DNA of 64,000 nucleotides from Peribacillus butanolivorans (GCF_001273755.1 NZ_LGYA01000001.1:4337299-4401298), one strand, 5' to 3'; numbered from the stretch's first letter, positions 53,240-61,675 are shown. Numbers and translations are program-made. The notes: generated from the letters alone by a model not told the origin.

Positions 53240-53344
53240 TCAGACTTGACTTGACTTGCCTTCATTTGACTTGCTTTCATTTGACTTGCCTTTTTCAGAC
53301 TTGCTTTCATTTGACTTGCCATTAGCCTTTTTCCCTTTCGGCAT
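53240..53344 (-). CDS. small Lys/Ser/Asn/Gly repeat protein, 34 residues
   Basis: ATG at 53344 follows GGAGGGGTATGT and opens MPKGKKANGKSNESKSEKGK, then repeats SNESKSNEGKSS. The repeats come from a CAAGT/GACTTG-rich DNA repeat. Near the end three tandem CAAGT units disrupt the pattern and a TGA follows; an alternative frame continues with the same AAGTC motifs. The length is therefore probably altered by slippage. It resembles no family I know; the composition is like small spore or DNA-binding proteins. Confidence 0.5.
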   Translation of the reverse strand: MPKGKKANGKSNESKSEKGKSNESKSNEGKSSQV

Positions 53345-53900
53345 ACATACCCCTCCTTTATATAAGAATAAAATATAATATGCAAAATAGCTCTAACATG
53401 TACGTTAGTTAACAAAATCGAGCTAAAAAAATTATATTATTATATCTTTTATAAATCGATTTTTCCGAGAAGTTTCAATTTCACGCGACCAACATTGTGA
53501 ATAGAAGTCAGCTATGGGAGATTTTGAAACAATCCGACGATGATTTCCTTTATGAATTGATCAAAAAAATCAATACTAGACCACTATATTAATTCCCTGA
53601 TGAAGCCTCGTAGCATATTAATATTGATAAATACCTACGCTATCTCGTTGGAACAGTTTGTACTATAAAGAATGACGGATTTACTCACATCTTTGCCCTG
53701 TATCATCAATAGTGAGTTGTTCGAAATTATTCCTCGGAACTATGATGCTTGGGTACAGAAATTCAACAAGTGGGAATCATGGAGTACACTTACGTCCCTA
53801 TATTTAAAAAAGCGCCTAGGAAATTTAGATTAAAATAGTACATTAATACTAGACTTTACACTTGAAAAGCAATCAATAATTTCAGAAAGGAGCTACTGCT
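53345..53900. other. gap with decayed coding-like sequence
   Basis: Plus-strand fragments such as QLWEILKQSDDDFLYELIKK and NELFEIIPRNYDAWVQKFN are separated by stops and frame changes. No family recognised. Probably debris of one or two lost genes. Confidence 0.35.
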
Positions 53901-54278
53901 GTGGCACCAATATGTATTAAAAATACTGGAAAGTATGGTAGAGGGGTATATTCTACACGTGATATTAAAAAGGGAGAACTCATTGAGGTATCACCTGTTT
54001 TAATATCACCTGAAAAAGAATGGGAATATCTAGAGAAGACTATACTCTTTAATTACTGCTTCTTTTGGGGGGATCATAACGACATAGCCATTGCACTAGG
54101 ATATGGAGCACTATTTAATCATTCATACACTCCGAATGCGACGTTTGATAATAATGAAGATAATTTATCAATAGACTTTTATGCAATAACTAATATTAAG
54201 GCGGGTGAGGAAATCACTATAAATTATAATGGTGATCCTGATGATAAATCTCCGGTATGGTTTAATGTGATTGAGTGA
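53901..54278 (+). CDS. SET-domain protein, 125 residues
   Basis: A compact SET-domain protein, the fold of protein-lysine methyltransferases that use S-adenosylmethionine. N-terminal GKYGRGVYSTRDIKKGELIE, the core NHSYTPNA (Asn73, His74) and the C-terminal KAGEEITINYNG match the family order. The catalytic Tyr would be in the NYNG segment. The cysteine-rich post-SET region is absent. It starts at GTG with AAGGAGCTACTGCT. Lone gene in a decayed area; target unknown. Confidence 0.85.
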   Translation: MAPICIKNTGKYGRGVYSTRDIKKGELIEVSPVLISPEKEWEYLEKTILFNYCFFWGDHNDIAIALGYGALFNHSYTPNATFDNNEDNLSIDFYAITNIKAGEEITINYNGDPDDKSPVWFNVIE

Positions 54279-54363
54279 ACTACTCGCTACCTCAAGAACC
54301 GTCGGAAAGGTACACTTTTACGAACGAGGGATTGATAGCTATTTTGAACAATGTTTCTATATG

Positions 54364-54549
54364 TCAGGTTGTGACGGTGGTTTTGGATTTAGTGGAGGTT
54401 AATAAGGTAAAGAACATAACAAAATAGAAATCAAAATTATTGATAAAGCCCATTACCAACACGAACAATATTGCTAGGCTCATTAAGATTTTTATTATAA
54501 TAAATGATTTTGTACTTTTCTTTGCCCTTTTTTCAAAAAATACCCCCAA
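54364..54549 (-). CDS. possible small membrane protein, unknown
   Basis: A 61-residue frame with a basic start (KKRAKKSTKSF-like) and two hydrophobic stretches (IIKILMSLAILFVLVMGFI; FYFVMFFTLLTS). The outline recalls the DUF3953-like protein at 50987, but the C-terminus (KSKTTVTT) looks frameshifted. Low confidence. The rest of 54279..54722 shows nothing else. Confidence 0.3.
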   Translation of the reverse strand: MGVFFEKRAKKSTKSFIIIKILMSLAILFVLVMGFINNFDFYFVMFFTLLTSTKSKTTVTT

Positions 54550-54722
54550 TCTAAAACACCATCCTCATTCATTACATTCCTTTTTCTTCAAGCATAATTT
54601 AATACGAAATGAATTTGGTATAAATTCTCAATGTTCTTGTTTTATTAAAGCCCTTTGTCTGAATAAGAAAAACCGAAATCAAAGATCGATTTCGGTTCAT
54701 TCTATTTATAAATGGAAAAATC

Positions 54723-55679
54723 TTAGTTTGAAATATCCTTCTTTTGAAAGAAGAAAAAGGTTAATGCTAAGAAGATAAGATAATAGATTGCTAGTACACT
54801 TATAGAAAATCCAAGAGTTGCTCCATCAAACATTGAGAACGATTCAGAAATGTAACCTCTTAAATTGAGATGAGGGAATAAGACGAACTTTAACCACTCG
54901 TTTTTTTCAATAAGTGACTGTATAACTAAATTTAAAGGAGTTGAAGCAAATAAAATAGATATTGAAACGCCTACTGCAAGTGCTTGGCTTTTAAATAATG
55001 TGCTTAACATAAAAGCAATGGTTGTGATAACTAAAAATCCTGGTATCCAATAAACCATCATATCTACAAAATAATCGCCTACTATTACAGGACTAAAGCC
55101 AAAAGATGCAGGATCTAGAATTTTATCTGAATACGACCCACTTCCAAAGAATAAAATTCCTACTATATAACTGAATATAAATAGACTCACAAGTAATAAC
55201 GCTGCAAATAATAGTGATGTTATATATTTAGAAAGGAGAATTTTCCAACGTTTATAAGGCCTGATTAACAATTGCTTAATGGTGCCATCTGAAAATTCAG
55301 ATGAAACTAAGGAGCTGCAAACAATCACAACAAATAGAGTAACAAATGATGTTAATGATGTAGTCCAGTTTGCCATATACGTCCAGTTCGTACGCAAGTC
55401 AGGGTTTATATTAGCGTCTAAAAGTTGTTTATTTAAATCGATTTCTTCCATTATCACGGACTTTTCATCTTCACTAATTTTAGAAGTTTTTAATTCATTC
55501 TGCTGTTCTTGTATTTCTGCTTGTAACTCTTGCTTCCAATCTTTACTTGATTCGACTGGATTTAGTTTATAATCAATCAACGCTGTTCCTACAGCTGCCA
55601 ATAAAAGAAAAACGATAAACAAATATGTAGATCCTTTTGAAAAGATTTTCATCCATTCATTTCTTATCAAGGACATCAT
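54723..55679 (-). CDS. ABC-2 type transporter permease
   Basis: A 318-residue permease with six transmembrane segments and a large loop after the first (about 40-100, Glu/Gln-rich). MSLIRNEWMKIFSKGSTYLF at the start and SSEFSDGTIKQLLIRPYKRW in the middle are typical of the BcrB-like ABC-2 permeases that export bacitracin, lantibiotics or similar. It overlaps the ATPase gene, giving a two-gene operon. Confidence 0.88.
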   Translation of the reverse strand: MMSLIRNEWMKIFSKGSTYLFIVFLLLAAVGTALIDYKLNPVESSKDWKQELQAEIQEQQNELKTSKISEDEKSVIMEEIDLNKQLLDANINPDLRTNWTYMANWTTSLTSFVTLFVVIVCSSLVSSEFSDGTIKQLLIRPYKRWKILLSKYITSLLFAALLLVSLFIFSYIVGILFFGSGSYSDKILDPASFGFSPVIVGDYFVDMMVYWIPGFLVITTIAFMLSTLFKSQALAVGVSISILFASTPLNLVIQSLIEKNEWLKFVLFPHLNLRGYISESFSMFDGATLGFSISVLAIYYLIFLALTFFFFQKKDISN

Positions 55680-56608
55680 ACAGACTCCCTCATTTCCTGC
55701 TCAGTTATTTCAAAGAATTTATCTTCTAGTGATTTTCTAGTAATGCCTATTTCATAAACATCTAATTGATTACCATTAAAACTTCTGTTTATACTAGCCG
55801 TTTGTTCACGTGTGGCTGATACAGAAATTGAATTCGCCTCATATTTAAGAATAGGTATATTACCAAACTGTTCTTGAAGGATTTTTTTAGCTAGCTCTCC
55901 ATCACTGACAGTAAAAAGAACTTCACTAATTGCTTCAGTTTTTTCATCTACAATATGTTCTTTCGTATGTATGAGTTTTCCCTTTTCAATAACGGCAAAG
56001 CTATCACACATTAATTGCATTTCTGATAGTAAATGCGATGAAATTAAAATACCCACGCCCTCACTTGCCAGTACCTTCAAATAATCACGAAACTCGCGAA
56101 TCCCTTGTGGATCTAAGCCATTAGTTGGTTCATCAAAAATCAGTAAAGACGGTTTATGCAAAATTGCTTGTGCTACACCAAGGCGCTGACGCATTCCTAA
56201 TGAATATGTTTTAACCTTTTTATCTATGGCATGATCTAATTTAACAAGCTTTATTACTTCTTCAATTCGCTCATTAGATATTTTATTAGGTGACATACGA
56301 GCATAGTGAAGGATATTTTTTCTGCCTGTCATGTATTTATAGAATTCTGGATTTTCAACAATGGCACCTAATTGATTCATGGCACCTTCAAAATCTTTAT
56401 CGAGGTCATATCCATTAATCATGACTGTACCGCCCGTACGATTAATAAGACCCGTAATCATACGAATAATAGTGGTTTTACCAGCTCCATTGGGACCAAG
56501 CAAACCAAATATTTCCTTACTTTTTATTTCAAAGCTAACATTATCTACAATGGTGGCTTTTCCAATTTTTTTAGTTAAGGATTGGACCTTAAGAACAGTT
56601 TCAGACAT
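55676..56608 (-). CDS. ABC transporter ATP-binding protein, BcrA-like
   Basis: A 310-residue ATPase. Walker A GPNGAGKTT, signature YSLGMRQRLGVAQA, Walker B LLIFDEPTNGLDP, switch His in SSHLL, and a C-terminal extension of about 90 residues as in BcrA/lantibiotic-immunity ATPases. The ATG at 56608 follows GGAAGGTATTAT. With the ABC-2 permease it should expel a peptide antibiotic or another toxic compound. No two-component system is adjacent. Confidence 0.9.
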   Translation of the reverse strand: MSETVLKVQSLTKKIGKATIVDNVSFEIKSKEIFGLLGPNGAGKTTIIRMITGLINRTGGTVMINGYDLDKDFEGAMNQLGAIVENPEFYKYMTGRKNILHYARMSPNKISNERIEEVIKLVKLDHAIDKKVKTYSLGMRQRLGVAQAILHKPSLLIFDEPTNGLDPQGIREFRDYLKVLASEGVGILISSHLLSEMQLMCDSFAVIEKGKLIHTKEHIVDEKTEAISEVLFTVSDGELAKKILQEQFGNIPILKYEANSISVSATREQTASINRSFNGNQLDVYEIGITRKSLEDKFFEITEQEMRESV

Positions 56609-57000
56609 ATAATACCTTCCTTTTTGTATATTTACCAAAATCACACAAATGTAATATTACCATATTATGCATATTATTGCTATGCTGATATTTTTCCATA
56701 TTGGCTATAACATAGTCTCTTAGGTGAATGAACATAGAAAAAAGTAAATCTAGTGAAGATAATCTATTATAAAAGTATTATCTTATTCAAATGTTTCTAT
56801 TTATTTGCCTTAGAGGTACATGGGATATATTAAATGAATATTCAAAGCCCGAAATGTTGCTTAATATGGAAGTTATTAATCGACTTCCAGATATTCCAGA
56901 TGAATTGATTGGAATAATGAAACAAGGATAGAATTAAAAATGCAGGAGCAGCAATGGTTTGAACATCAATTTTTAATAGCAAGAAAAGAATAATTCATAA
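56609..57000. other. gap with short coding-like fragments
   Basis: On the plus strand, RGTWDILNEYSKPEMLLNME followed by INRLPDIPDELIGIMKQG (to a stop at 56932) and QEQQWFEHQFLIARKE (to 56992) look like pieces of real proteins, but each is under 50 codons and lacks a proper RBS. Unrecognised remnants. Confidence 0.35.
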
Positions 57001-57027
57001 AAAAAAGCCCATATAGGGCTTTTTTTA
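57001..57027. terminator. intrinsic terminator
   Basis: AAAAAAGCCC-ATATA-GGGCTTTTTTT, symmetric and strong. Confidence 0.85.
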
Positions 57028-57083
57028 AAAAACTGCATTTACCTGACGCTGCCCCAGATAGTAGTTATTAGAGAAAGGGATAT

Positions 57084-57176
57084 CTATTTGCTCGTTTTAC
57101 TTAACCAATTTTCAACCTTTTTCTGTAGTTGTTCACCTAAATCAGCACCATCTTCTGTATCTTTGAAAATTTCAAT
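57084..57176 (-). CDS. possible 30-residue ORF with ATT start
   Basis: A perfect AGGAGG, six bases, then ATT begins an open frame reading EIFKDTEDGADLGEQLQKKV and ending ENWLSKTSK. The composition is protein-like and the RBS is excellent, but the start codon is non-standard. Either a start-codon mutant or a remnant. Confidence 0.3.
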   Translation of the reverse strand: MEIFKDTEDGADLGEQLQKKVENWLSKTSK

Positions 57177-57401
57177 TGAAAACCTCCTGATATCCTAATA
57201 ACAATTTCCTAATATTAACAAATTTATTATAACATTTTTTTCATATATTATTTTAAATGTTCATTTTTTAATATAGGTTAATTGGTTTTGCGTAACCAAT
57301 TGATTGTGCGGAGATACTTCTAAATACGATAGAATAGTTGTCTCTAACGAAAAATTAAGAGGAAGAACCCTATGTAAGTTCTTCCTCTCAAAACTAAATT
57401 A

Positions 57402-57578
57402 TCATTTTAATGGTAGTTCAATTATTTGATTGCTAAATGAAGTTATTGTATATCCTTCAATTTCTATACCAACTGGAACAAAATGCTCCTTTTTATCATC
57501 CCTTGACAATTCAATATGATGCTCAGTAGAGAAGAATCTAGGCTGTTCAAGGTCATTTAAACGGTAAAACTTTTTCAT
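57402..57578 (-). CDS. small protein of unknown function
   Basis: About 58 residues from the ATG at 57578 (MKKFYRLNDLEQPRFF; ELSRDDKKEHFVPVGIEIEG), a soluble beta-rich protein. It follows 12 bases after the gene at 57591, so the two are probably co-transcribed. Not recognised. Confidence 0.5.
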   Translation of the reverse strand: MKKFYRLNDLEQPRFFSTEHHIELSRDDKKEHFVPVGIEIEGYTITSFSNQIIELPLK

Positions 57579-57590
57579 AATCCCATTCAA

Positions 57591-57989
57591 TCAGTAGAGT
57601 CTAGTAGTATCTTCGACTTTCATTTGAATTTCCCCGTTCTTATTAATAGATTCTAAAGTGATTTTTCCCTCACCTGAATATCCTTTTTCAAAATACCCGA
57701 TTACATATTCTGTATGTTGTTTTCCTTTACTATCTTTATATTGTAGTTTCATCGAATTCTCTCCAAAGTCTTCAGTTGGCGTTACATGTAACTTAGTTTC
57801 TTCGCCTGGCTGGATTGAGGGAATTTTAATATCAGAGTTTATATGTTTATAGGTCAAATATAAACCTGTAATTTCTTTATTCGTTTGATTTTTTACCGTG
57901 AATTCAAATCCTTTTTGCCTTAATAATAGAAAATAACTTCCCAATCCAATAATCCCCAATACCAATATTACGCCTATAACTTTTTTCAT
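57591..57989 (-). CDS. membrane-anchored extracytoplasmic protein, unknown
   Basis: A 132-residue protein. An N-terminal signal anchor (VIGVILVLGIIGLGSYFLLL) is followed by a beta-sandwich-like domain (FTVKNQTNKEITGLYLTYKH; IPSIQPGEETKLHVTP; GEGKITLESINKNGEIQM). No lipobox Cys. Function unknown. Confidence 0.6.
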   Translation of the reverse strand: MKKVIGVILVLGIIGLGSYFLLLRQKGFEFTVKNQTNKEITGLYLTYKHINSDIKIPSIQPGEETKLHVTPTEDFGENSMKLQYKDSKGKQHTEYVIGYFEKGYSGEGKITLESINKNGEIQMKVEDTTRLY

Positions 57990-58042
57990 TTAGCCAACCA
58001 CAACTCCTAAGATTTTGTCGCATTTGATACGACTCTGAATGT

Positions 58043-58163
58043 TAATTCGTCCTTCAGAAAGATAATTCGTCCGTTGTGCAAAATAATTCGTCCTTCAGGA
58101 AGATAATTCGTCCGTGTGTCAAACTAATCCGTCCTTCAGGAAGATAATCCGTCTTAAAATAAG
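58043..58163. repeat. 41-bp tandem repeat, about three units
   Basis: Units begin at 58043, 58084 and 58125, exactly 41 bp apart; the third is partial. Each unit holds two copies of TAATTCGTCC (TAATCCGTCC in unit three) around CTTCAGGAAG, which is itself a small dyad. It is non-coding, between two minus-strand genes. Confidence 0.8.
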
Positions 58164-58256
58164 AATTATCGAAAATATCTTCCCACCCATTTAATTCAAT
58201 ATTTCAACAAAAATCTTTGAACACTGTAAGTTTAAAGATTTCCCGCATATTCATAT

Positions 58257-58775
58257 CTAGAATTTAGTTGATTCAAGCCTCAAAATATATTCTTCAACCT
58301 CTTCGCCTCGTGCATTTGAATATCCTTTGTCCTCATCGGTAATTGCAAACCCGCATTTTTTCAATACTCGAATAGATGCGATATTATCCTTAGCCGCTCG
58401 GGCACAAAGAGGCCGAACATTTATTTCATGGAGGAATTTACTCAGTGCATCAGTGGCAATCCCCTTGCCCCAATATTGCTTTCCAATCCAGTAACAGACT
58501 TCTGGATTGCCAAACTGTTCAAAGTTTAGAATGTTGCCCACCACACACCCTTTATAAAGTATGGTCTTTTTCAAGATATTCTGGTTCGCTAAAATATTCG
58601 TCCAGTGTTTCAAAAAAGCCTTTCTGTCAGTAGGATCTTTAGATGTGAAAGCAGCCATATTGTTTGCAGTAGAATCTAATTGATGCTCGAAAAAGATGGA
58701 TAGATCACTCTCTCTGACATCTTGCAGTTGGACTTCTTCGTCATTTTTTAGGAATCCCATAAAATTCACACTCAC
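58257..58775 (-). CDS. GNAT-family N-acetyltransferase (RimJ/RimL type)
   Basis: A 172-residue acetyltransferase. QLQDVRESDLSIFFEHQLDS at the start, the acetyl-CoA loop YWGKGIATDALSKFL and the AKDNIASIRVLKKCGF motif near the end are diagnostic of the RimJ/RimL-like group. Acceptor unknown; ribosomal protein or small-molecule acetylation are both possible. Confidence 0.88.
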   Translation of the reverse strand: MSVNFMGFLKNDEEVQLQDVRESDLSIFFEHQLDSTANNMAAFTSKDPTDRKAFLKHWTNILANQNILKKTILYKGCVVGNILNFEQFGNPEVCYWIGKQYWGKGIATDALSKFLHEINVRPLCARAAKDNIASIRVLKKCGFAITDEDKGYSNARGEEVEEYILRLESTKF

Positions 58776-58812
58776 TCACTGACAGATTTAGTGTCTATCT
58801 TTTACATTAGCA

Positions 58813-58875
58813 TTAGGAAAAGGTTTCTCAGCAATCAACCTCATTGAAATAAATCAGACCCCATAGTTCAATTAG
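58813..58875 (-). repeat. dispersed terminator-like repeat, copy g
   Basis: GGAAAAGGTTTCTCAGCAATCAACCTCATTGAAATAAATCAGACCCC, then TAGTTCAATTAG. The minus-strand GGTTGATTGCTGAGAAACC hairpin and TTTTCC tail lie downstream of the GNAT gene at 58933. Confidence 0.5.
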
Positions 58876-58932
58876 AACTATTTCTTTTCGGTAATTGCTC
58901 ATTCAATAAGGTTCGTACTTCATCCACTCCCC

Positions 58933-59457
58933 CTATTTCAGTAAAGAGTATACGTTCGTATCAAATGGTACATCATTTTGATACATATAATTCTTTAAAA
59001 CCCCTTCCTTCTCAAAGCCCAATTTTATTAATAACTCATTAGATGCTTTGTTTTCTACAAACACAATAGCTCCAATACGCTTTAGATTAAGTTCTTTAAA
59101 ACCATATGATATGACTTCTAAAACAGCCTCAGTGGCAAGCCCTTTTCCCCAATTCTCTGGAAAAAGTGCATAACCTATTTCAGCCCTCTTATGTTCAGAA
59201 GACCAATCGTGAAATCCAATTGTTCCGATAATGCCTTCCTTTTCTTTACTTTCAATTCCCCATTTAATGCCGCGTTTTTCATTGTAGTTATTAGAAAAAT
59301 TCACAACAATATTTTTCACCTGATCTAAACTGGTTAACGGTTTTTGTCCATAATAACGCAATACATCTGGATTCGAAAAACAGTTTAATATATCCTGTGC
59401 ATCATCTACAGTAAGTTCTCTCAAGATAAGCCGTTCTGTTTCTAATTTAGGAAACAT
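58933..59457 (-). CDS. GNAT-family N-acetyltransferase (RimJ/RimL type)
   Basis: A 174-residue acetyltransferase: MFPKLETERLILRELTVDDA, then FPENWGKGLATEAVLEVISYGF (acetyl-CoA loop) and VENKASNELLIKLGFEKEG. The ATG at 59457 follows GGGGTGGGAG; the upstream in-frame ATG lacks support. It is a second RimJ-like protein, not a close duplicate of the neighbour. Confidence 0.9.
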   Translation of the reverse strand: MFPKLETERLILRELTVDDAQDILNCFSNPDVLRYYGQKPLTSLDQVKNIVVNFSNNYNEKRGIKWGIESKEKEGIIGTIGFHDWSSEHKRAEIGYALFPENWGKGLATEAVLEVISYGFKELNLKRIGAIVFVENKASNELLIKLGFEKEGVLKNYMYQNDVPFDTNVYSLLK

Positions 59458-59514
59458 TCTCCCACCCCTTTTTTCATAGTCTTTCACGTTAATCAAACAA
59501 CAAGCTAGGTAGAT

Positions 59515-59691
59515 CTAATTTTTCAACTGGTTATTTACTATCTTTTCTAAAAGGGCCTTAATTTCTTCATTCTGTTTTGTATGTTTGTGTAAGTCCTTTG
59601 CTATTAAAGGTAAGTAGTAAAGGAGAAAAACAGTAATTGCTATAAAAAAGATTATGGATAAAAATTGCTTGAGTTCACTCCTAATGGTCAT
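59515..59691 (-). CDS. small single-span membrane protein, 58 residues
   Basis: ATG at 59691 encodes MTIRSELKQFLSIIFFIAIT with one hydrophobic span (to about residue 30), then a charged helical tail (DLHKHTKQNEEIKALLEKI). The RBS is weak, but the ORF has normal composition and fills the gap between genes. Unknown. Confidence 0.45.
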   Translation of the reverse strand: MTIRSELKQFLSIIFFIAITVFLLYYLPLIAKDLHKHTKQNEEIKALLEKIVNNQLKN

Positions 59692-59727
59692 TTACAACAA
59701 TGAAAAAATAACATTAATACAATCAAA

Positions 59728-59760
59728 CTGCCTCGTTGAATAAAAAAGAACTGTCATATA
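59728..59760 (-). terminator. terminator-like hairpin
   Basis: CTGTC-ATATA-GACAG preceded by an A-run (T-run on the minus strand), downstream of the gene ending at 59791. Confidence 0.55.
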
Positions 59761-59790
59761 GACAGCCCTGATCCACTACTTGACTAGCAG

Positions 59791-60081
59791 TTAGACAAGT
59801 TTGTCGTTATCTTTTTTTCCTAATATAAATGTAAAGTAAGTTAGTATAAGTGTTAGTATTCCAGTGCCAAATAAGACACTTCCAATTATTATAAAATTAT
59901 TTTTATGAGTCTCAACCACCATATTGTATTGGTCAGTATCATAGATTCCATCTTCCTGATTATTAAGCCAAGAATCCCCTAGTGAAATGCCAAAATGAAT
60001 ACTTGAAAACATCAGTGCTAGCCCTGTTATTGCTAGTAAAGATGAAATAATCAATAAGTTATTACTATGTTTAGTTAACAT
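59791..60081 (-). CDS. two-span membrane protein, unknown
   Basis: A 96-residue protein: a hydrophobic segment NLLIISSLLAITGLALMFSS, an acidic outside loop (SWLNNQEDGIYDTDQYN) and a second segment (FIIIGSVLFGTGILTLILTYF). The ATG at 60081 follows GAGGAAATATAC; the upstream in-frame ATG has no RBS. Function unknown. Confidence 0.6.
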   Translation of the reverse strand: MLTKHSNNLLIISSLLAITGLALMFSSIHFGISLGDSWLNNQEDGIYDTDQYNMVVETHKNNFIIIGSVLFGTGILTLILTYFTFILGKKDNDKLV

Positions 60082-60742
60082 GTATATTTCCTCATCTCTA
60101 AATCTATTTCCATAATAAATAAATATTACCATATTTTTCTTCACAATTGGGAGTTAATACATGACAGGACCTCAATAAATCAAAGGGTTTGTTTTACTAT
60201 GAATTGATGGATTCCACCATTAATACTTATCGGTTGTAGCACCAAGGATAGAGGCGCGGATAAAATCAAGGTTTTGGAAACGTTTGAGTTCCTTCGGTGT
60301 ACCTGTCACGACCGCTCCATTTAATCAACCTCAATCAAAACCAGCACTTGATGTCATTCTGCATGGAGGAGCCACTGGTAAAATCGATTTCTTCTACTTT
60401 TTTTGATTCATTGATTATACGGAGAGCTAGAATTGAAAGGGATTAAGAGTTTATTATATTTAGTATTATTTTCCTAAGTGGTTGTGTAAATTAAGAAAAA
60501 ATCTTTCTTTTAAGTACGAATGTCCGATAACTGCGTATATGCCACCTCTTCTTCTTCTTCAAAAATGAACTACGCTATTACAACTAAGGATATTGGCATC
60601 ATATATCCTCCCTATTCGTTTCTCTGTTTGTTACATGTATTAACAATTCTTTAGTGCCTTCGAGGTGTTTTTCCTTAACTGCGCCTGAAAAAGTGATAGT
60701 TTAGCGAATTGTTTAAGGCAAGAAACAACGAGGAGGACAAAC
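60082..60742. other. gap with a short protein-like remnant
   Basis: On the minus strand about 60225..60320 reads GAVVTGTPKELKRFQNLDF and then RASILGATTDKY before a stop, clearly protein-like but lacking its N-terminal part. I cannot name the family. The remainder (60420..60742) holds the promoter region of the next gene. Confidence 0.35.
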
Positions 60743-61540
60743 ATGAAAAAAATATTATTTACGATCATAACGGCTTCTATATTCATTATGGGAATTTGTA
60801 TGCCAACTAGAGGTGAAGCTGCCGTTGGAGATCGCACACTTTCGTATGGAACGAGTCATAGTGATGTAAAGGAACTACAGGAATTATTAATGACAAAAGG
60901 GGTCTTCCCCTATCATGAAGCAACAGGCTACTTCGGTCCGATTACAAAAGAGTCTGTTAAGAAGTTCCAGGAAAAATCAAGACTAAAAGTTGATGGAATA
61001 GCAGGTTCACAAACGAACCAGAAAATAAAAGTCCTGCGCAGTGGGGATATCGGTAAGCCTGTAGCTGAACTACAAAGGCTATTGAAGGTATGGGGTGTTT
61101 ACACTTCAACGGTCGATGGCATATATGGCAATGGTACAAAGCAGGCCGTTTCAAATTTTCAAAAGCAAAAGAGTTTATCGGTTGATGGAATTGCAGGGGC
61201 AAGAACTTTAGGCAAATTAGAGGAGAAAGCCAATTTAGTAAGCCAAAATGTTAAGGAGCTGACCGTTGCAAGCACAGCTTATACGGCAAGCTGTTCTGGA
61301 TGCTCCGGCACCACGAGAATGGGCGTCGATTTAAAAAAGTATGATGATGCAAAAGTGATAGCAGTCGACCCAAATGTGATCCCTTTAGGTTCTACCGTAG
61401 AGGTTGAAGGTTATGGACAGGCCCTCGCTGTAGATACGGGCGGAGCGATCAAAGGCAATAGAATTGATGTTTTCATTCCAAAAGAAGCGGATGCTTTAAC
61501 GTGGGGAAGAAAAGAAGTGAAAGTAAAAATAATAGAGTGA
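60743..61540 (+). CDS. secreted peptidoglycan-binding protein with 3D domain
   Basis: A 265-residue exported protein. Signal peptide about 1-27 (ending GEA-A). Two peptidoglycan-binding domain 1 repeats lie at about 36-95 and 102-160 (KVDGIAGSQT; SVDGIAGARTLGKL). A C-terminal 3D domain has the three aspartates Asp209 (AVDPNVIPLG), Asp231 (AVDTGGAIKG) and Asp242 (RIDVFI), as in YocH-like and spore-cortex lytic proteins. It probably cleaves glycan as a lytic transglycosylase during growth or resuscitation. RBS GAGGAGGACAAAC; terminator follows. Confidence 0.9.
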   Translation: MKKILFTIITASIFIMGICMPTRGEAAVGDRTLSYGTSHSDVKELQELLMTKGVFPYHEATGYFGPITKESVKKFQEKSRLKVDGIAGSQTNQKIKVLRSGDIGKPVAELQRLLKVWGVYTSTVDGIYGNGTKQAVSNFQKQKSLSVDGIAGARTLGKLEEKANLVSQNVKELTVASTAYTASCSGCSGTTRMGVDLKKYDDAKVIAVDPNVIPLGSTVEVEGYGQALAVDTGGAIKGNRIDVFIPKEADALTWGRKEVKVKIIE

Positions 61541-61646
61541 TTGAATACGGCTCCAGCGTTTCAATCTGAATCTGCTAAATAAATAGAGAGAAAGAGCATG
61601 TATTGAAAACTTAAAATACATAAACAATTATTAGAAATAAAAAATT

Positions 61647-61675
61647 AAAAAGAGCATCAAGTGTTGATGCTCTTT
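61647..61675 (+). terminator. intrinsic terminator
   Basis: AAAGAGCATCAA-GTG-TTGATGCTCTTT followed by AATTTC; usable in both directions. Confidence 0.85.

Noticed and set aside
53194-53415. 73-residue minus-strand frame over the repeat micro-gene
   Set aside because: Its start has no RBS, while GGAGGGG precedes the ATG at 53344 in a different frame; I report the latter.
58043-58163. CRISPR array
   Set aside because: Units are directly contiguous with no unique spacers and contain internal repeats; it is a tandem repeat, and no cas genes are present.
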